From Pseudomonadota bacterium (GTDB lineage Bacteria; Pseudomonadota; Gammaproteobacteria; SZUA-229), in assembly GCA_015222915.1 (NCBI GenBank), contig JADFWE010000048.1:1-7186 (forward strand): DNA of 7,186 nt, given 5' to 3'. The notes beneath the pieces are model-generated. The model worked only from the letters and a program-made list of their open reading frames with translations. It was not told the origin of the DNA and did no database searches. Below, piece after piece: positions 1-7,124 of this stretch. The position numbers were made by a program, and so were the translations under genes. Each line of letters opens with the position of its first letter. Position 1 is the first letter of the stretch.

Positions 1-34
1 CATAGCCACTGGTTCATTTCGTGTTTTTAGCTTT

Positions 35-71
35 TAACGAACGACGAATAACGAACGACGGCCAACGTCTC
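35..71. repeat. degenerate heptanucleotide tandem repeat
   Basis: From position 37 the sequence reads as five consecutive 7-mers that all begin with ACG: ACGAACG, ACGAATA, ACGAACG, ACGGCCA, ACGTCTC. The first three form a clear repeat; TAACGAACGACG occurs exactly at 35-46 and again at 49-60, which is period 14, or two heptads. The last two units are only weakly similar. The array lies just past the 3' end of the AraC-family gene, in what appears to be intergenic DNA cut by the window edge. Short intergenic heptamer arrays are known from some bacteria, but I cannot assign a function here. Confidence 0.6.
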
Positions 72-94
72 TTTCTAGCCGTTAGCGGACAAAC

Positions 95-1099
95 TCAGTT
101 CTGATCAACCGAGTCCCGATATTCTACCGGCGACTGACCGGTCCACTTTTTAAATGCCCGGGAAAAAGCGCTCTGCTCGGAGAAACCTAACAGGAAAGCG
201 ATATCGCTCATGCGGTTCATCGGGTTCTTTATATATTGTTTTGCTACCATCTCACGCACGCTATCGAGCAGGATCCTGAACGTGGTCTTTCGCTCCTGCA
301 GGCGACGCTGCATGCTGCGTTCACTGAGATTTAATTCCTTTGCTACCATCTTGTCAGAAACATGGCCATCGGGCAGGTTCTCCAGAATAATCGACTGTAT
401 CTGCTGGATGAGGTCACCTTTTTTGATGGTGATCATGTACTTCATCAGCATCTCATCGTGCATCAGCGCGATCTCTCTGTTGCCTGACATCAGCGACTGA
501 TCAGCATCGGCTCTGGCCAGTATCATGCAGGTCTGCTCGGCATCGAACTCGATCTCTGTACGAAAATATTCGACCATCCTCCGTGAACATGATGGCGCAG
601 GGCGCGCCAGGCAAATCTTTGCCGGCAGCAGTTCTTCACCGAAGTTAAACCGGCACATATGTATCAGCACGGCGATGACCAGATCATGGTGCTGTGGCAG
701 CGTAAAAATAGAATTACCCAGGTCAACGCTTAGCTTTAATCCGGTCGGGGTGTCGGCGATCTCGAGGTCCAGGTCTTCAGAAACGACATGGGCGTATCGG
801 ACGATGCGATTCAATGCGCGCCGCAAGGTAGTACTTGCCAGCCAGGCATAACCCAGAGCACCGATCTGTGAAGGATGCCATAGCTCTGCCATATCGATGG
901 CAAAACAGGGGTCTTCGATAACCCCGGCAGCCTGTTCCCAGAGTTTATCGACATTCTTGATGTTGATCCGCGCATGCGGGTTTGATAACAGCTCCGGTCT
1001 TATACCCGCTTTTTCATACAGCGGTTTCGGGTCTATTCCGGTCTCTTCCAGATACCGCCATAACAGATTTGTTGCCGGTGCAAAATGTGTTAATGACAT
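95..1099 (-). CDS. AraC-family transcriptional regulator with arabinose-binding-like N-terminal domain
   Basis: This is a 334-residue cytoplasmic DNA-binding regulator. Residues about 15-200 resemble the N-terminal ligand-sensing domain found in OruR-type AraC proteins (Arabinose_bd family), including the early LxxxGIxP segment and the WHPSQIGALGYAWLAS stretch at about 74-89. Residues about 230-330 form the AraC DNA-binding domain with two helix-turn-helix units: one at about 247-268 (VSDKMVAKELNLSERSMQRRL) and the canonical second one at about 296-318, with RMSDIAFLLGFSEQSAFSRAFKKW followed by GQSPVEYR. The start is supported by GGAAA at 1105-1109, five bases upstream of ATG. Length is typical for the family. 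It lies downstream of argH on the same strand, but a MITE-like element separates them, so co-transcription is doubtful. The ligand and targets are unknown, and it is not part of the conserved argH-algZR-hem neighbourhood that I know. Confidence 0.93.
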   Translation of the reverse strand: MSLTHFAPATNLLWRYLEETGIDPKPLYEKAGIRPELLSNPHARINIKNVDKLWEQAAGVIEDPCFAIDMAELWHPSQIGALGYAWLASTTLRRALNRIVRYAHVVSEDLDLEIADTPTGLKLSVDLGNSIFTLPQHHDLVIAVLIHMCRFNFGEELLPAKICLARPAPSCSRRMVEYFRTEIEFDAEQTCMILARADADQSLMSGNREIALMHDEMLMKYMITIKKGDLIQQIQSIILENLPDGHVSDKMVAKELNLSERSMQRRLQERKTTFRILLDSVREMVAKQYIKNPMNRMSDIAFLLGFSEQSAFSRAFKKWTGQSPVEYRDSVDQN

Positions 1100-1127
1100 A
1101 ACTATTTCCGTATGTTAGCTGAGTTGT

Positions 1128-1209
1128 CAGGGGACCTCTGATTAAGTCTGGGTCGAGTAGATTGTTTGAGTGCAAAATACCGATTCATGACTTAATCAGA
1201 GGTTCCCTG
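1128..1209. repeat. MITE-like inverted-repeat element at the 3' end of argH
   Basis: Two 21-base arms, 1128-1148 and 1189-1209, are inverted copies with a single mismatch (CAGGGGACCTCTG versus CAGGGAACCTCTG, both followed by ATTAAGTC). They enclose about 40 bases with no coding capacity. The total of 82 bp and the terminal inverted repeats fit a miniature transposon or a deletion remnant of an insertion sequence. No flanking target duplication is evident. The right arm overlaps the end of argH and provides its stop codon. Transcribed from either strand, the arms could fold into a long hairpin, but no U-tract follows, so an intrinsic terminator is not indicated. A related end sequence occurs at 4570-4589. 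The arms resemble transposon ends in style, but I cannot name an IS family with certainty. Confidence 0.7.
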
Positions 1210-2596
1210 GCCCTTTTCGGGCGAGAGCGATGGCCTTTCTGACCTGCTGCGGCGCGGTTCCGCCGATATGGTTTCTTGATTGTACCGATCCCTCCAGGGT
1301 CAGCACCTCGAACACGTCTGCTTCGATCCTGTCTGAAAATGTCTGCAGCTGTTCCAGCGTCAGTTCGCTCAGATCTTTGCCGGTACTAACACCCATCGCG
1401 ACTGCGCTACCTACGACTTCATGTGCATCACGAAACGGCAGGTTCTTACGTACCAGGTAGTCGGCCAGATCGGTTGCCGTAGAGAAACCCTGTTTTGCCG
1501 CTTTATACATATTGTCTTGCTTGCAGATAATTGCTGGAATCATATCGGCGAACGCTCGCAGACAACCCGATACGGTGTCGACGGTATCAAATAACGGTTC
1601 TTTGTCTTCCTGGTTATCTTTATTGTAGGCTAGCGGCTGCGATTTCATCAGCGTGAGCAGGCTGACCAGGTGTCCGTTTACCCTGCCCGTCTTGCCACGC
1701 ACCAGCTCCGGCACGTCAGGATTTTTTTTCTGCGGCATGATCGAAGAACCGGTACAGAAACGATCCGGCAGTTCGATGAAGTCAAACTGCGCTGATGACC
1801 ACAGCACCAGCTCTTCCGACATACGTGACATGTGGGTTAACAGGATGGCTGCGCTGGCACAGAACTCGATAGCGAAGTCGCGGTCGCTCACCGAATCCAG
1901 TGAATTCTGTGTCGGTGCATCAAAACCCAGCTCGCTTGCGGTAAATTCGCGATCGATCGGATAACTGGTACCGGCCAGCGCGGCAGCTCCCAGCGGTGAC
2001 ATATTCATACGCTGCTGGCAGTCTGAGAAACGGGAGGCGTCACGCTTCAACATCTCATACCATGCCATCAGGTGGTGGCCGAAGGTAACCGGCTGTGCGA
2101 CCTGCAGGTGGGTAAAGCCCGGCATGATGGTTTCGGCCTCACGTTCGGCCACGTCCAGGATGCCCTGCTGCAGCCGCTTTATCTCCATGTCGATAAAGTC
2201 GATCTGCTCCCGCAGGTATAAGCGGATATCGGTCGCCACCTGGTCATTTCTGGAGCGCCCGGTGTGCAGACGCTTACCGGCATCACCCACCAGTTCGGTG
2301 AGGCGGGCTTCGATATTCATGTGTACGTCTTCACGCGCTATCGACCAGTCGAATCTTCCTTCTGCGATCTCCAGTTCGACTTTATCCAGGCCATCGAGGA
2401 TCCGCTGCAGGTCTTCATCACTGAGGATGTCGATCTTGTTCAGCATCTTTGCATGCGCACGTGAACCGGCGATATCCTGTCTGTACATACGCTGGTCAAA
2501 CTGTACCGAAGCAGTAAATGCCTCGACAAAAGCATCGGTCTGCTCGCTGAATCGCCCGCCCCAGGCTGAATTGGTCTGCTGTTTTTTATCGTTCAT
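1196..2596 (-). CDS. argH: argininosuccinate lyase
   Basis: This 466-residue cytoplasmic enzyme cleaves argininosuccinate to arginine and fumarate, the last step of arginine biosynthesis; family members are homotetramers of the fumarase/aspartase superfamily. The N-terminal AWGGRF (11-16), TGRSRNDQ (112-119), the HLQVAQP segment with the likely catalytic histidine H163, the signature [11 protein letters not shown] at 283-293 carrying the catalytic-loop serines, and GGTAP (445-449) are all present. The frame is open a further 62 codons upstream, but that extension covers the divergent promoter region and overlaps algZ. The ATG at 2594-2596 gives the usual family length and places AWGGRF near the N terminus. 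The last few codons and the TGA stop (1196-1198) lie in a MITE-like repeat arm, so the extreme C terminus (PGNL) is probably repeat-derived. All catalytic motifs are intact. Confidence 0.97.
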   Translation of the reverse strand: MNDKKQQTNSAWGGRFSEQTDAFVEAFTASVQFDQRMYRQDIAGSRAHAKMLNKIDILSDEDLQRILDGLDKVELEIAEGRFDWSIAREDVHMNIEARLTELVGDAGKRLHTGRSRNDQVATDIRLYLREQIDFIDMEIKRLQQGILDVAEREAETIMPGFTHLQVAQPVTFGHHLMAWYEMLKRDASRFSDCQQRMNMSPLGAAALAGTSYPIDREFTASELGFDAPTQNSLDSVSDRDFAIEFCASAAILLTHMSRMSEELVLWSSAQFDFIELPDRFCTGSSIMPQKKNPDVPELVRGKTGRVNGHLVSLLTLMKSQPLAYNKDNQEDKEPLFDTVDTVSGCLRAFADMIPAIICKQDNMYKAAKQGFSTATDLADYLVRKNLPFRDAHEVVGSAVAMGVSTGKDLSELTLEQLQTFSDRIEADVFEVLTLEGSVQSRNHIGGTAPQQVRKAIALARKGPGNL

Positions 2597-2638
2597 AATC
2601 TTTACTGAAAACCCTGGAGGAATGACTGTATTTTTCGC

Positions 2639-2647
2639 AGTATACCA
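2639..2647 (-). promoter_or_regulatory. candidate extended -10 promoter for argH
   Basis: Read on the minus strand, these bases are TGGTATACT, a TGn extension followed by the -10-like hexamer TATACT. They lie about 42 bases upstream of the chosen argH ATG, which would give a leader of roughly 35 bases. No good -35 hexamer is visible at 17 bases, which is tolerated for extended -10 promoters. The location within the divergent argH-algZ spacer supports the call and argues against the longer argH start. Not experimentally supported. Confidence 0.4.
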
Positions 2648-2733
2648 AACTGTAGGCCGCTTTATTTCATTGCGATAAAAAGCATTTTTTATATTCGGCT
2701 TGCTTTCTATGGCCACTGGGCTATTTAATGTAA

Positions 2734-3801
2734 ATGCCTGAAAACATTGCGAATAATAAGCCTGCTGAAGAAACGGCCGCAAACCGCTGCCTGTTGCCGA
2801 ATTTTTGTGATGTGCGCACCATTTTTATCGTCGTTCTGCTCACCGAGGTGCTGGCGATCATTTTTGCCATGGCGGCGTCCTCCGAGAGCGAACAGTTCTG
2901 GGATTATCTGGCCATCTCATCACTGCTGATGTTATGGATCGCTTTGTTAAACACTGCTCTCTTATGCACGCTGCGAAACTGGTTGCATGACTTACAACAG
3001 CATTATTGCCTGATCATCGCTTTCGCTCTGATGATGTGTGTCAGCATGCTGGTCGCCTACCTGGCCAGTTTGACCGGATCTTTCCTGTATTCCGCCTATG
3101 AGCCAAGTACTGGTAATGGCCTGTTTTTTCTGCGTGTTGCCACCATCAGCGCGGTGATCTATTTCCTGTTGTTGCGCTATTTTTATATCCAGCAGCAATG
3201 GCGGCTAAACCTCGCCGCCCAGAGCCGTGCGGAGATTCAGGCATTGCGTGCCCGGATACGTCCGCATTTTTTATTCAACAGTATGAACAGCATCGCCAGC
3301 CTGATCGAGGTTTCACCTGAACTGGCTGAGAAAGCCATCGAAGATCTGTCTGACCTGTTCCGCGCCAGCCTCAGCGAACAGAATATGAGCCGTCTCGAAG
3401 ATGAGATCGAACTCACCAAAAGCTATCTGGCTATCGAGGCCTTGCGTTTAGGCAAACGCCTGCAGATCGAGTTTGATATCGACCAGAACCTGCTTGCTAC
3501 CGAGGTTCCTTCGCTCAGTATCCAGCCATTGGCGGAAAACGCGGTATATCATGGCATCGAACCCATCGAAAAAGGTGGAAAAATCATCATTTCTGCACTA
3601 CAAATAGGGAGCAAGCTTAAATTATCCGTCAGTAACCCGCTGATGTCGGAAAAGCAGTCCTCAGCTTTCCGCAAAGGCAACCAGATGGCACAGGATAATA
3701 TCAGGCAGCGACTAAAACTCGTATATGGAAATCAGGGCGAGTTTTTAATAAATGAAACCAAAGATAATTACACCGTGACGCTTTTGATACCTTTGGCTTA
3801 A
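2734..3801 (+). CDS. algZ: AlgZ/FimS-like LytS-family sensor histidine kinase
   Basis: This is a 355-residue inner-membrane kinase expected to phosphorylate the response regulator encoded 20 bases downstream. Four hydrophobic segments (about 29-48, 57-80, 91-113, 128-149) are followed by a short helical linker and a His_kinase domain with [16 protein letters not shown] (176-191), in which H178 is the likely phosphoacceptor. The N-box [12 protein letters not shown] (267-278) and the late [13 protein letters not shown] region (320-332) belong to the HATPase part. The G-box reads [13 protein letters not shown], less glycine-rich than classic kinases. Length, topology and placement divergent from argH match Pseudomonas AlgZ (FimS). 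An earlier ATG at 2728 is followed at once by TAA, so 2734 is the start; no strong Shine-Dalgarno sequence precedes it. The signal sensed is unknown, and alginate control should not be assumed outside Pseudomonas. Confidence 0.9.
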   Translation: MPENIANNKPAEETAANRCLLPNFCDVRTIFIVVLLTEVLAIIFAMAASSESEQFWDYLAISSLLMLWIALLNTALLCTLRNWLHDLQQHYCLIIAFALMMCVSMLVAYLASLTGSFLYSAYEPSTGNGLFFLRVATISAVIYFLLLRYFYIQQQWRLNLAAQSRAEIQALRARIRPHFLFNSMNSIASLIEVSPELAEKAIEDLSDLFRASLSEQNMSRLEDEIELTKSYLAIEALRLGKRLQIEFDIDQNLLATEVPSLSIQPLAENAVYHGIEPIEKGGKIIISALQIGSKLKLSVSNPLMSEKQSSAFRKGNQMAQDNIRQRLKLVYGNQGEFLINETKDNYTVTLLIPLA

Positions 3802-3821
3802 TTTATTTTTGGATTATAAAC

Positions 3822-4550
3822 ATGAATGTTTTGATAGTTGATGACGAGCAGCTTGCCAGACAACGTATTAGAAAATTACTCGCCTTAACTCCCGGATACC
3901 AGATAATAGGTGAGGCCGAAACCGGAGAAGATGCCCTCAGAAAAACCCAGGCATCAAACCCTGACGTGATATTGATGGATATCCGCATGCCCGGCATGGA
4001 CGGTATCGAAGCGGCCAGCTATATCAGCCGGCTTGATAAGCCGCCCGCCATTATCTTCACCACGGCATACAGTGAACATGCGCTGGAAGCATTCGAAACG
4101 CACGCCATCGATTACCTGCTGAAACCGATCAAAAAGAGCCGTCTTGAAGCGGCGCTGGATGCGGCCAAGCGTATGAATAAGGCGCAGATCAGCCAGTTAC
4201 GCGAGGAGAAAGCCGGTAAAACCAGAGAAAAAATATGCGTTAAAAACAGGGGCTCCCTGGAACTGGTCCCGCTCGAGGAGATCATCTATTTTAAGGCTGA
4301 TCAGAAATACGTCACCTTGCGAACCGCTGAACAGGAATATCTCATCGAGGAATCGTTGAAAACACTGGAAGAAGAGTTTGAGCCGCGTTTCATCCGTATC
4401 CATCGAAATGCTCTGGTCGCACGACAGTTGTTAAAAGGTCTGACAAAAAACCCCGAGGGTCATGTCTGCGTCTGCTTTAACGAGGCCGATGATCTGCTGG
4501 AGATCAGCCGTCGCCATCTGCCAATAATACGAAAACAGCTTAAATCCTGA
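3822..4550 (+). CDS. algR: AlgR-like LytTR-family response regulator
   Basis: This is a 242-residue cytoplasmic transcriptional regulator. Receiver domain (about 1-115): acidic pocket D7/D8, phosphoacceptor D53 in LMDIRMPGMDG, switch threonines at 80-81 in FTTAYSEHALEAF, and the conserved lysine K101 in YLLKPI. A linker to about 135 leads to a LytTR DNA-binding domain (about 137-240) with LEEIIYFKADQKYV and the typical RFIRIHRNALVA motif (189-200). The gene starts 20 bases after algZ with a weak GGA eight bases upstream of ATG, so the two genes are very likely co-transcribed as a cognate pair. Length matches AlgR. In Pseudomonas, hemC follows directly; here it does not. LytTR regulators usually bind paired direct repeats; I could not identify such a site with confidence in this window. 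Confidence 0.93.
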   Translation: MNVLIVDDEQLARQRIRKLLALTPGYQIIGEAETGEDALRKTQASNPDVILMDIRMPGMDGIEAASYISRLDKPPAIIFTTAYSEHALEAFETHAIDYLLKPIKKSRLEAALDAAKRMNKAQISQLREEKAGKTREKICVKNRGSLELVPLEEIIYFKADQKYVTLRTAEQEYLIEESLKTLEEEFEPRFIRIHRNALVARQLLKGLTKNPEGHVCVCFNEADDLLEISRRHLPIIRKQLKS

Positions 4551-4569
4551 TTTCTCATCGATTAACGCC

Positions 4570-4589
4570 GGGGAACCTCTGATCAAGTC
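4570..4589. repeat. degenerate copy of the MITE-like repeat end
   Basis: The bases GGGGAACCTCTGATCAAGTC match the arm of the element at 1128-1209 (GGGAACCTCTGATTAAGTC in its right arm, read inward) with one internal substitution plus an extra leading G. The opposite end is not intact: only GAGGTT at 4631-4636 pairs with AACCTC (4574-4579), and AGTCTATAA (4586-4594) pairs with TTATAGACT (4635-4643). This looks like a decayed relative of the same element filling most of the gap between algR and hemD. Confidence 0.5.
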
Positions 4590-4656
4590 TATAATGTCAG
4601 CGTTAAACTGTCAGAACCGTCCGGGGCGCTGAGGTTATAGACTGAATAATAGCTAA

Positions 4657-5469
4657 ATGAATCAGAACAATCCTACATCCGCATTATCGACAAGAACCAT
4701 ACTCATCACCCGCCCGCACGGCCGTGAAAAACATCTGCGCCAGCTCTTTGAACAGGCGGGTGCTGCCGTTATCCATTACCCGGTATTCAGCATTCAGCCG
4801 CCGCTCGATCTCGACATCAAACAACTGATGAAATTACATGATCAGCTGCACAGTTTTACCATGGCTATCTTCATCAGCCCTACCGCCGTCGAACAGAGCC
4901 AGATCTATTTTCCGGTATTACCCGAGCATCTCACCGTGGTTTCTATCGGCAGTAAAACCAGCCAGGCACTGCAACAGCATGATATCCCGGTCACCATTGA
5001 GGCGACGGAACATAACACTGAATCACTGTTAAAAAGCACCGCTTTTCAGATGCCGCAATTACAGGGGCAGCGTATCCTGATCTTTCGTGGTAATGGCGGC
5101 CGGCCGTTGCTGGGCGACACCCTGATACAACGCGGCGCACAGGTGCGTTACGTCGAGATATACCGGCGGGAAATTCCTCCGCTTCCACCTCTAACCCTGG
5201 AACAGATCGCCTCACTCGACGCCATTACCATCAGCAGTAACGAGGGGCTGGATAATCTCGTGACGCTGATGGAAGACCCCAGCCTGTTGATCGATACACC
5301 CGTCGTGGTACCCTCTTCCCGTGCCAGGACGCTTGCCAGGCAGCATGGTTTTAAGCAGATAATCACTGCCGAAAATGCTACCGACGAAGCCACCGTAGCA
5401 GCTTTAACACAGTATTTTTCTGCCTCGGAGCAGGCACAGGATTCCACCCGGGAGATACTTCCAGACTGA
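4657..5469 (+). CDS. hemD: uroporphyrinogen-III synthase
   Basis: This 270-residue cytoplasmic enzyme cyclises hydroxymethylbilane to uroporphyrinogen III with inversion of ring D, the branch point to haem, sirohaem and cobalamin. HemD proteins are divergent and recognised by pattern. Visible here are ILITRPHGRE (15-24) opening the first domain, IFISPTAVE (71-79), VVSIGSKTSQAL (94-105), LIFRGNGGRPLL (141-152), RYVEIYRRE (164-172) with the conserved tyrosine Y169, ITISSNEGLDNL (190-201) and the C-terminal VVVPSSRARTLARQHGF (216-232) plus ATDEATVAAL. Length is slightly above the usual 250-260 because of about ten extra N-terminal residues and a polar tail. No clear ribosome-binding site precedes the ATG. 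It normally follows hemC with little or no gap; here the gene upstream is algR and a 106-base spacer intervenes, so it may need its own promoter or read-through from algZR. Confidence 0.92.
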   Translation: MNQNNPTSALSTRTILITRPHGREKHLRQLFEQAGAAVIHYPVFSIQPPLDLDIKQLMKLHDQLHSFTMAIFISPTAVEQSQIYFPVLPEHLTVVSIGSKTSQALQQHDIPVTIEATEHNTESLLKSTAFQMPQLQGQRILIFRGNGGRPLLGDTLIQRGAQVRYVEIYRREIPPLPPLTLEQIASLDAITISSNEGLDNLVTLMEDPSLLIDTPVVVPSSRARTLARQHGFKQIITAENATDEATVAALTQYFSASEQAQDSTREILPD

Positions 5470-5488
5470 ACAGATAGATCTATCTGTT
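5469..5488. repeat. perfect 20-bp palindrome at the hemD stop codon
   Basis: AACAGATAGATCTATCTGTT is self-complementary over all 20 bases, centred on AGATCT, and its first base is the last base of the hemD TGA. In RNA it could fold as an 8-bp stem with a GATC loop, followed by UG rather than a U-run, so it is a poor intrinsic terminator. As DNA it could be an operator for a dimeric regulator acting on hemY. The symmetry is directly visible; the role is unknown. Confidence 0.75.
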
Positions 5489-5592
5489 TGAGCACCGCCC
5501 GCCCGCAGGCTGTATATTTGTTTACATATGGGCTAATGTATAGGCTCTGTCTGCACCGGGTCAGAATAAATGATAATAAACAACGCTAAACC

Positions 5593-6870
5593 ATGGTATC
5601 TACGATGAACCGACTCTTATATATCTTGCTTATCTCGGCAATATCCATCGTCGGTTTTACCATGTACCAACAGAAACACCTGGGACATATCAGTTTCAGC
5701 TTTGCTGGCTTTTCGTTCGAGACCAACCTGGTCGTCTTTATCGCCGCGACACTAAGCATCGTCTTTATTTTCCTGTTGATCAGCCAGGGCTGGCTCTATA
5801 TCAGAAACACCTATACGGCTATCGGCGATAAACGCAGGCTTCGCTTGCAGGATAAAGCAAGGATCTCCCTCACCACCGGTTTTATCTCTTACGCCGAAGG
5901 CCGCTTCGAACAGGCGGAAAAAATATTGCTGCAGCATGTCAGATACAGCGATACTAAATTTATCACCTACCTGTCTGCCGCCCGGGCCGCGCAGAAACAA
6001 AATGAACACGAACATCGTGACGAATATCTGCGCAAAGCGCTGTTAGAAACACCAGATGCAGACATCGCAATCGCCTTAACCAAGGCTGAACTACAGCTGG
6101 CACACCAGCAGAACGAGCAGGCCATGGCCACCCTGCAACAGTTGCATAGATTAGCACCCTCTCATTCCTATGTTTTAACCTTGCTGGCAAATGCCTACGA
6201 ACAACTGCAGGAATGGGACCATCTCGAGAAACTTTTACCGGCGTTAGAAAAGCACGGCACCTTCTCTGAAGAAACCTTCCTGGCTTTTGAGATCGCCGCC
6301 TGCCAGGGCCAGCTGGCCGGACTCAGCAAAAATCGGAATCCGAAACTACTGATCGACTTCTGGTGGAAGACGGCTGATCACCTGAAACAGCGGCCACAGG
6401 TCGTCGAGTTCTATGCCCGTCAACTGGTCATGATCGATGCTGCCGGCGAAGCAGAGAAAGTACTGCGTCTCTTCCTGGATAGAAGCTGGCACGAGAGCAC
6501 TATCATTTTATATTCTGAGCTCGATGTCCTGATCGACAACGAGCAGCTGGAGATGGCCGAGAACTGGCTGACAGATCATCAGCAGAATGCCTGCCTGTTA
6601 CTGGCACTCGGCAAGATGTGTGTCTGCATGTCATTGTGGGGCAAAGCCAGAAGTTATCTTGAAGCCAGCATCGCGATCAACCCTATGCCGGAAAACTATC
6701 TGCGTCTTGCACAGCTGATGGAAGAACATATGCATGAATCAGAAGCCGCCCAGGAATATTACCGGCAGGGACTGCATCTTCTGGCCGGCAACCACATCGA
6801 AGAAAGCCTGCAACAGACAGACAAAGATATCGATCTTGCCACGCCACAGCTACAGGTAGTAAAAACCTGA
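5593..6870 (+). CDS. hemY: HemY-type inner-membrane TPR protein
   Basis: This 425-residue protein is of the proteobacterial HemY family, which is unrelated to Bacillus HemY protoporphyrinogen oxidase. Two N-terminal membrane helices (about 7-24 and 46-69) flank a short segment containing ISFSFAGFSFETN, as in the HemY_N domain. A basic stretch (about 80-90) and a long helical cytoplasmic region with TPR-like repeats follow: about 97-135 (SYAEGRFEQAEKILLQHV), 175-212, 340-365 and 367-398. The family is linked to late haem synthesis, probably as a scaffold, but its exact role is not settled. ATG 5593 gives MVSTMNRLL. ATG 5605 would give MNRLL, closer to usual HemY N termini, and is equally plausible; neither has a clear Shine-Dalgarno sequence. 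The customary partner hemX is absent between hemD and this gene, which are 123 bases apart. Confidence 0.9.
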   Translation: MVSTMNRLLYILLISAISIVGFTMYQQKHLGHISFSFAGFSFETNLVVFIAATLSIVFIFLLISQGWLYIRNTYTAIGDKRRLRLQDKARISLTTGFISYAEGRFEQAEKILLQHVRYSDTKFITYLSAARAAQKQNEHEHRDEYLRKALLETPDADIAIALTKAELQLAHQQNEQAMATLQQLHRLAPSHSYVLTLLANAYEQLQEWDHLEKLLPALEKHGTFSEETFLAFEIAACQGQLAGLSKNRNPKLLIDFWWKTADHLKQRPQVVEFYARQLVMIDAAGEAEKVLRLFLDRSWHESTIILYSELDVLIDNEQLEMAENWLTDHQQNACLLLALGKMCVCMSLWGKARSYLEASIAINPMPENYLRLAQLMEEHMHESEAAQEYYRQGLHLLAGNHIEESLQQTDKDIDLATPQLQVVKT

Positions 6871-6905
6871 GCGCCTCTACACCTTCTTGTTTCAGGAGTA
6901 TCTGA

Positions 6906-6930
6906 TCATCAATCTTTGACAGATTGATGA
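6906..6930 (+). terminator. hairpin after hemY, possible transcription end
   Basis: TCATCAATC (6906-6914) and GATTGATGA (6922-6930) form a perfect 9-bp stem with a 7-base loop, 36 bases after the hemY stop codon. The stem is AT-rich and is followed by CATCTCATGATT rather than a U-tract, so it is a weak candidate for an intrinsic terminator. It might instead stabilise the 3' end of the mRNA. Confidence 0.3.
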
Positions 6931-7085
6931 CATCTCATGATTAAAACCTGTCACTTTTATCTCTATATCATCTAATACCAGCCACTCTGCCCTTTTGCTA
7001 CTTCGCTTAACGCCCTGAACATAAGGCTTATCTCATCTGTATCCTCATTCTTTGCTACAGGGTAGTCTGGCATGGCTATTGCTTA

Positions 7086-7114
7086 GCTAATATATCAGAC
7101 ACCCGATATTTAGC
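7086..7114. promoter_or_regulatory. imperfect dyad upstream of the last reading frame
   Basis: GCTAATATATC (7086-7096) and GATATTTAGC (7105-7114) are inverted copies apart from one extra base, separated by eight bases. The dyad ends ten bases before the ATG at 7125. The position and AT-richness fit an operator overlapping a promoter or a 5' leader hairpin, but no good -35/-10 pair can be assigned. Confidence 0.3.
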
Positions 7115-7124
7115 GATACTCTCG

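Larger units (their letters stand above)
6871..7124. other. noncoding region downstream of hemY
   Basis: These 254 bases contain no credible complete gene, tRNA or rRNA. They hold a hairpin at 6906-6930 and an operator-like dyad at 7086-7114, both listed separately, and a repeated TTTGCTAC (6994-7001 and 7051-7058) that may be chance. The region separates the end of the algZR/hem cluster from the next, unidentified gene. Confidence 0.5.

Noticed and set aside
210..1118. Plus-strand open frames opposite the AraC-family gene
   Set aside because: They are shadows of a well-supported gene with clear helix-turn-helix motifs and have no domain features.
1210..1222. GCCC-TTTTC-GGGC hairpin near the argH end as a terminator
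   Set aside because: The stem is only four base pairs, lies inside the argH coding region and has no U-tract on the transcribed strand.
2124..2678. 184-codon plus-strand frame antisense to argH
   Set aside because: It lies almost wholly opposite the argH coding sequence, is serine/arginine-rich in the manner of antisense translations, and shows no recognisable domain.
2665..2695. TATATT (2690-2695) as the algZ -10 box
   Set aside because: No -35 hexamer stands at an acceptable distance: TTGCGA is 14 bases away and TTTCAT is 19, and the latter is a poor match.
2597..2782. 62-codon N-terminal extension of argH up to 2782
   Set aside because: It would overlap the algZ start and cover the divergent spacer with its promoter candidate, and its residues do not resemble ArgH; the ATG at 2596 gives the normal family length.
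4614..4645. Possible sigma-E/AlgU-type promoter before hemD (GAACC followed by ACTGA)
   Set aside because: Only partial matches to both elements, lying within a degenerate repeat remnant; not strong enough to call.
6994..7058. Repeated TTTGCTAC in the region after hemY
   Set aside because: Two 8-base matches with little shared flanking sequence are compatible with chance and do not form an array.
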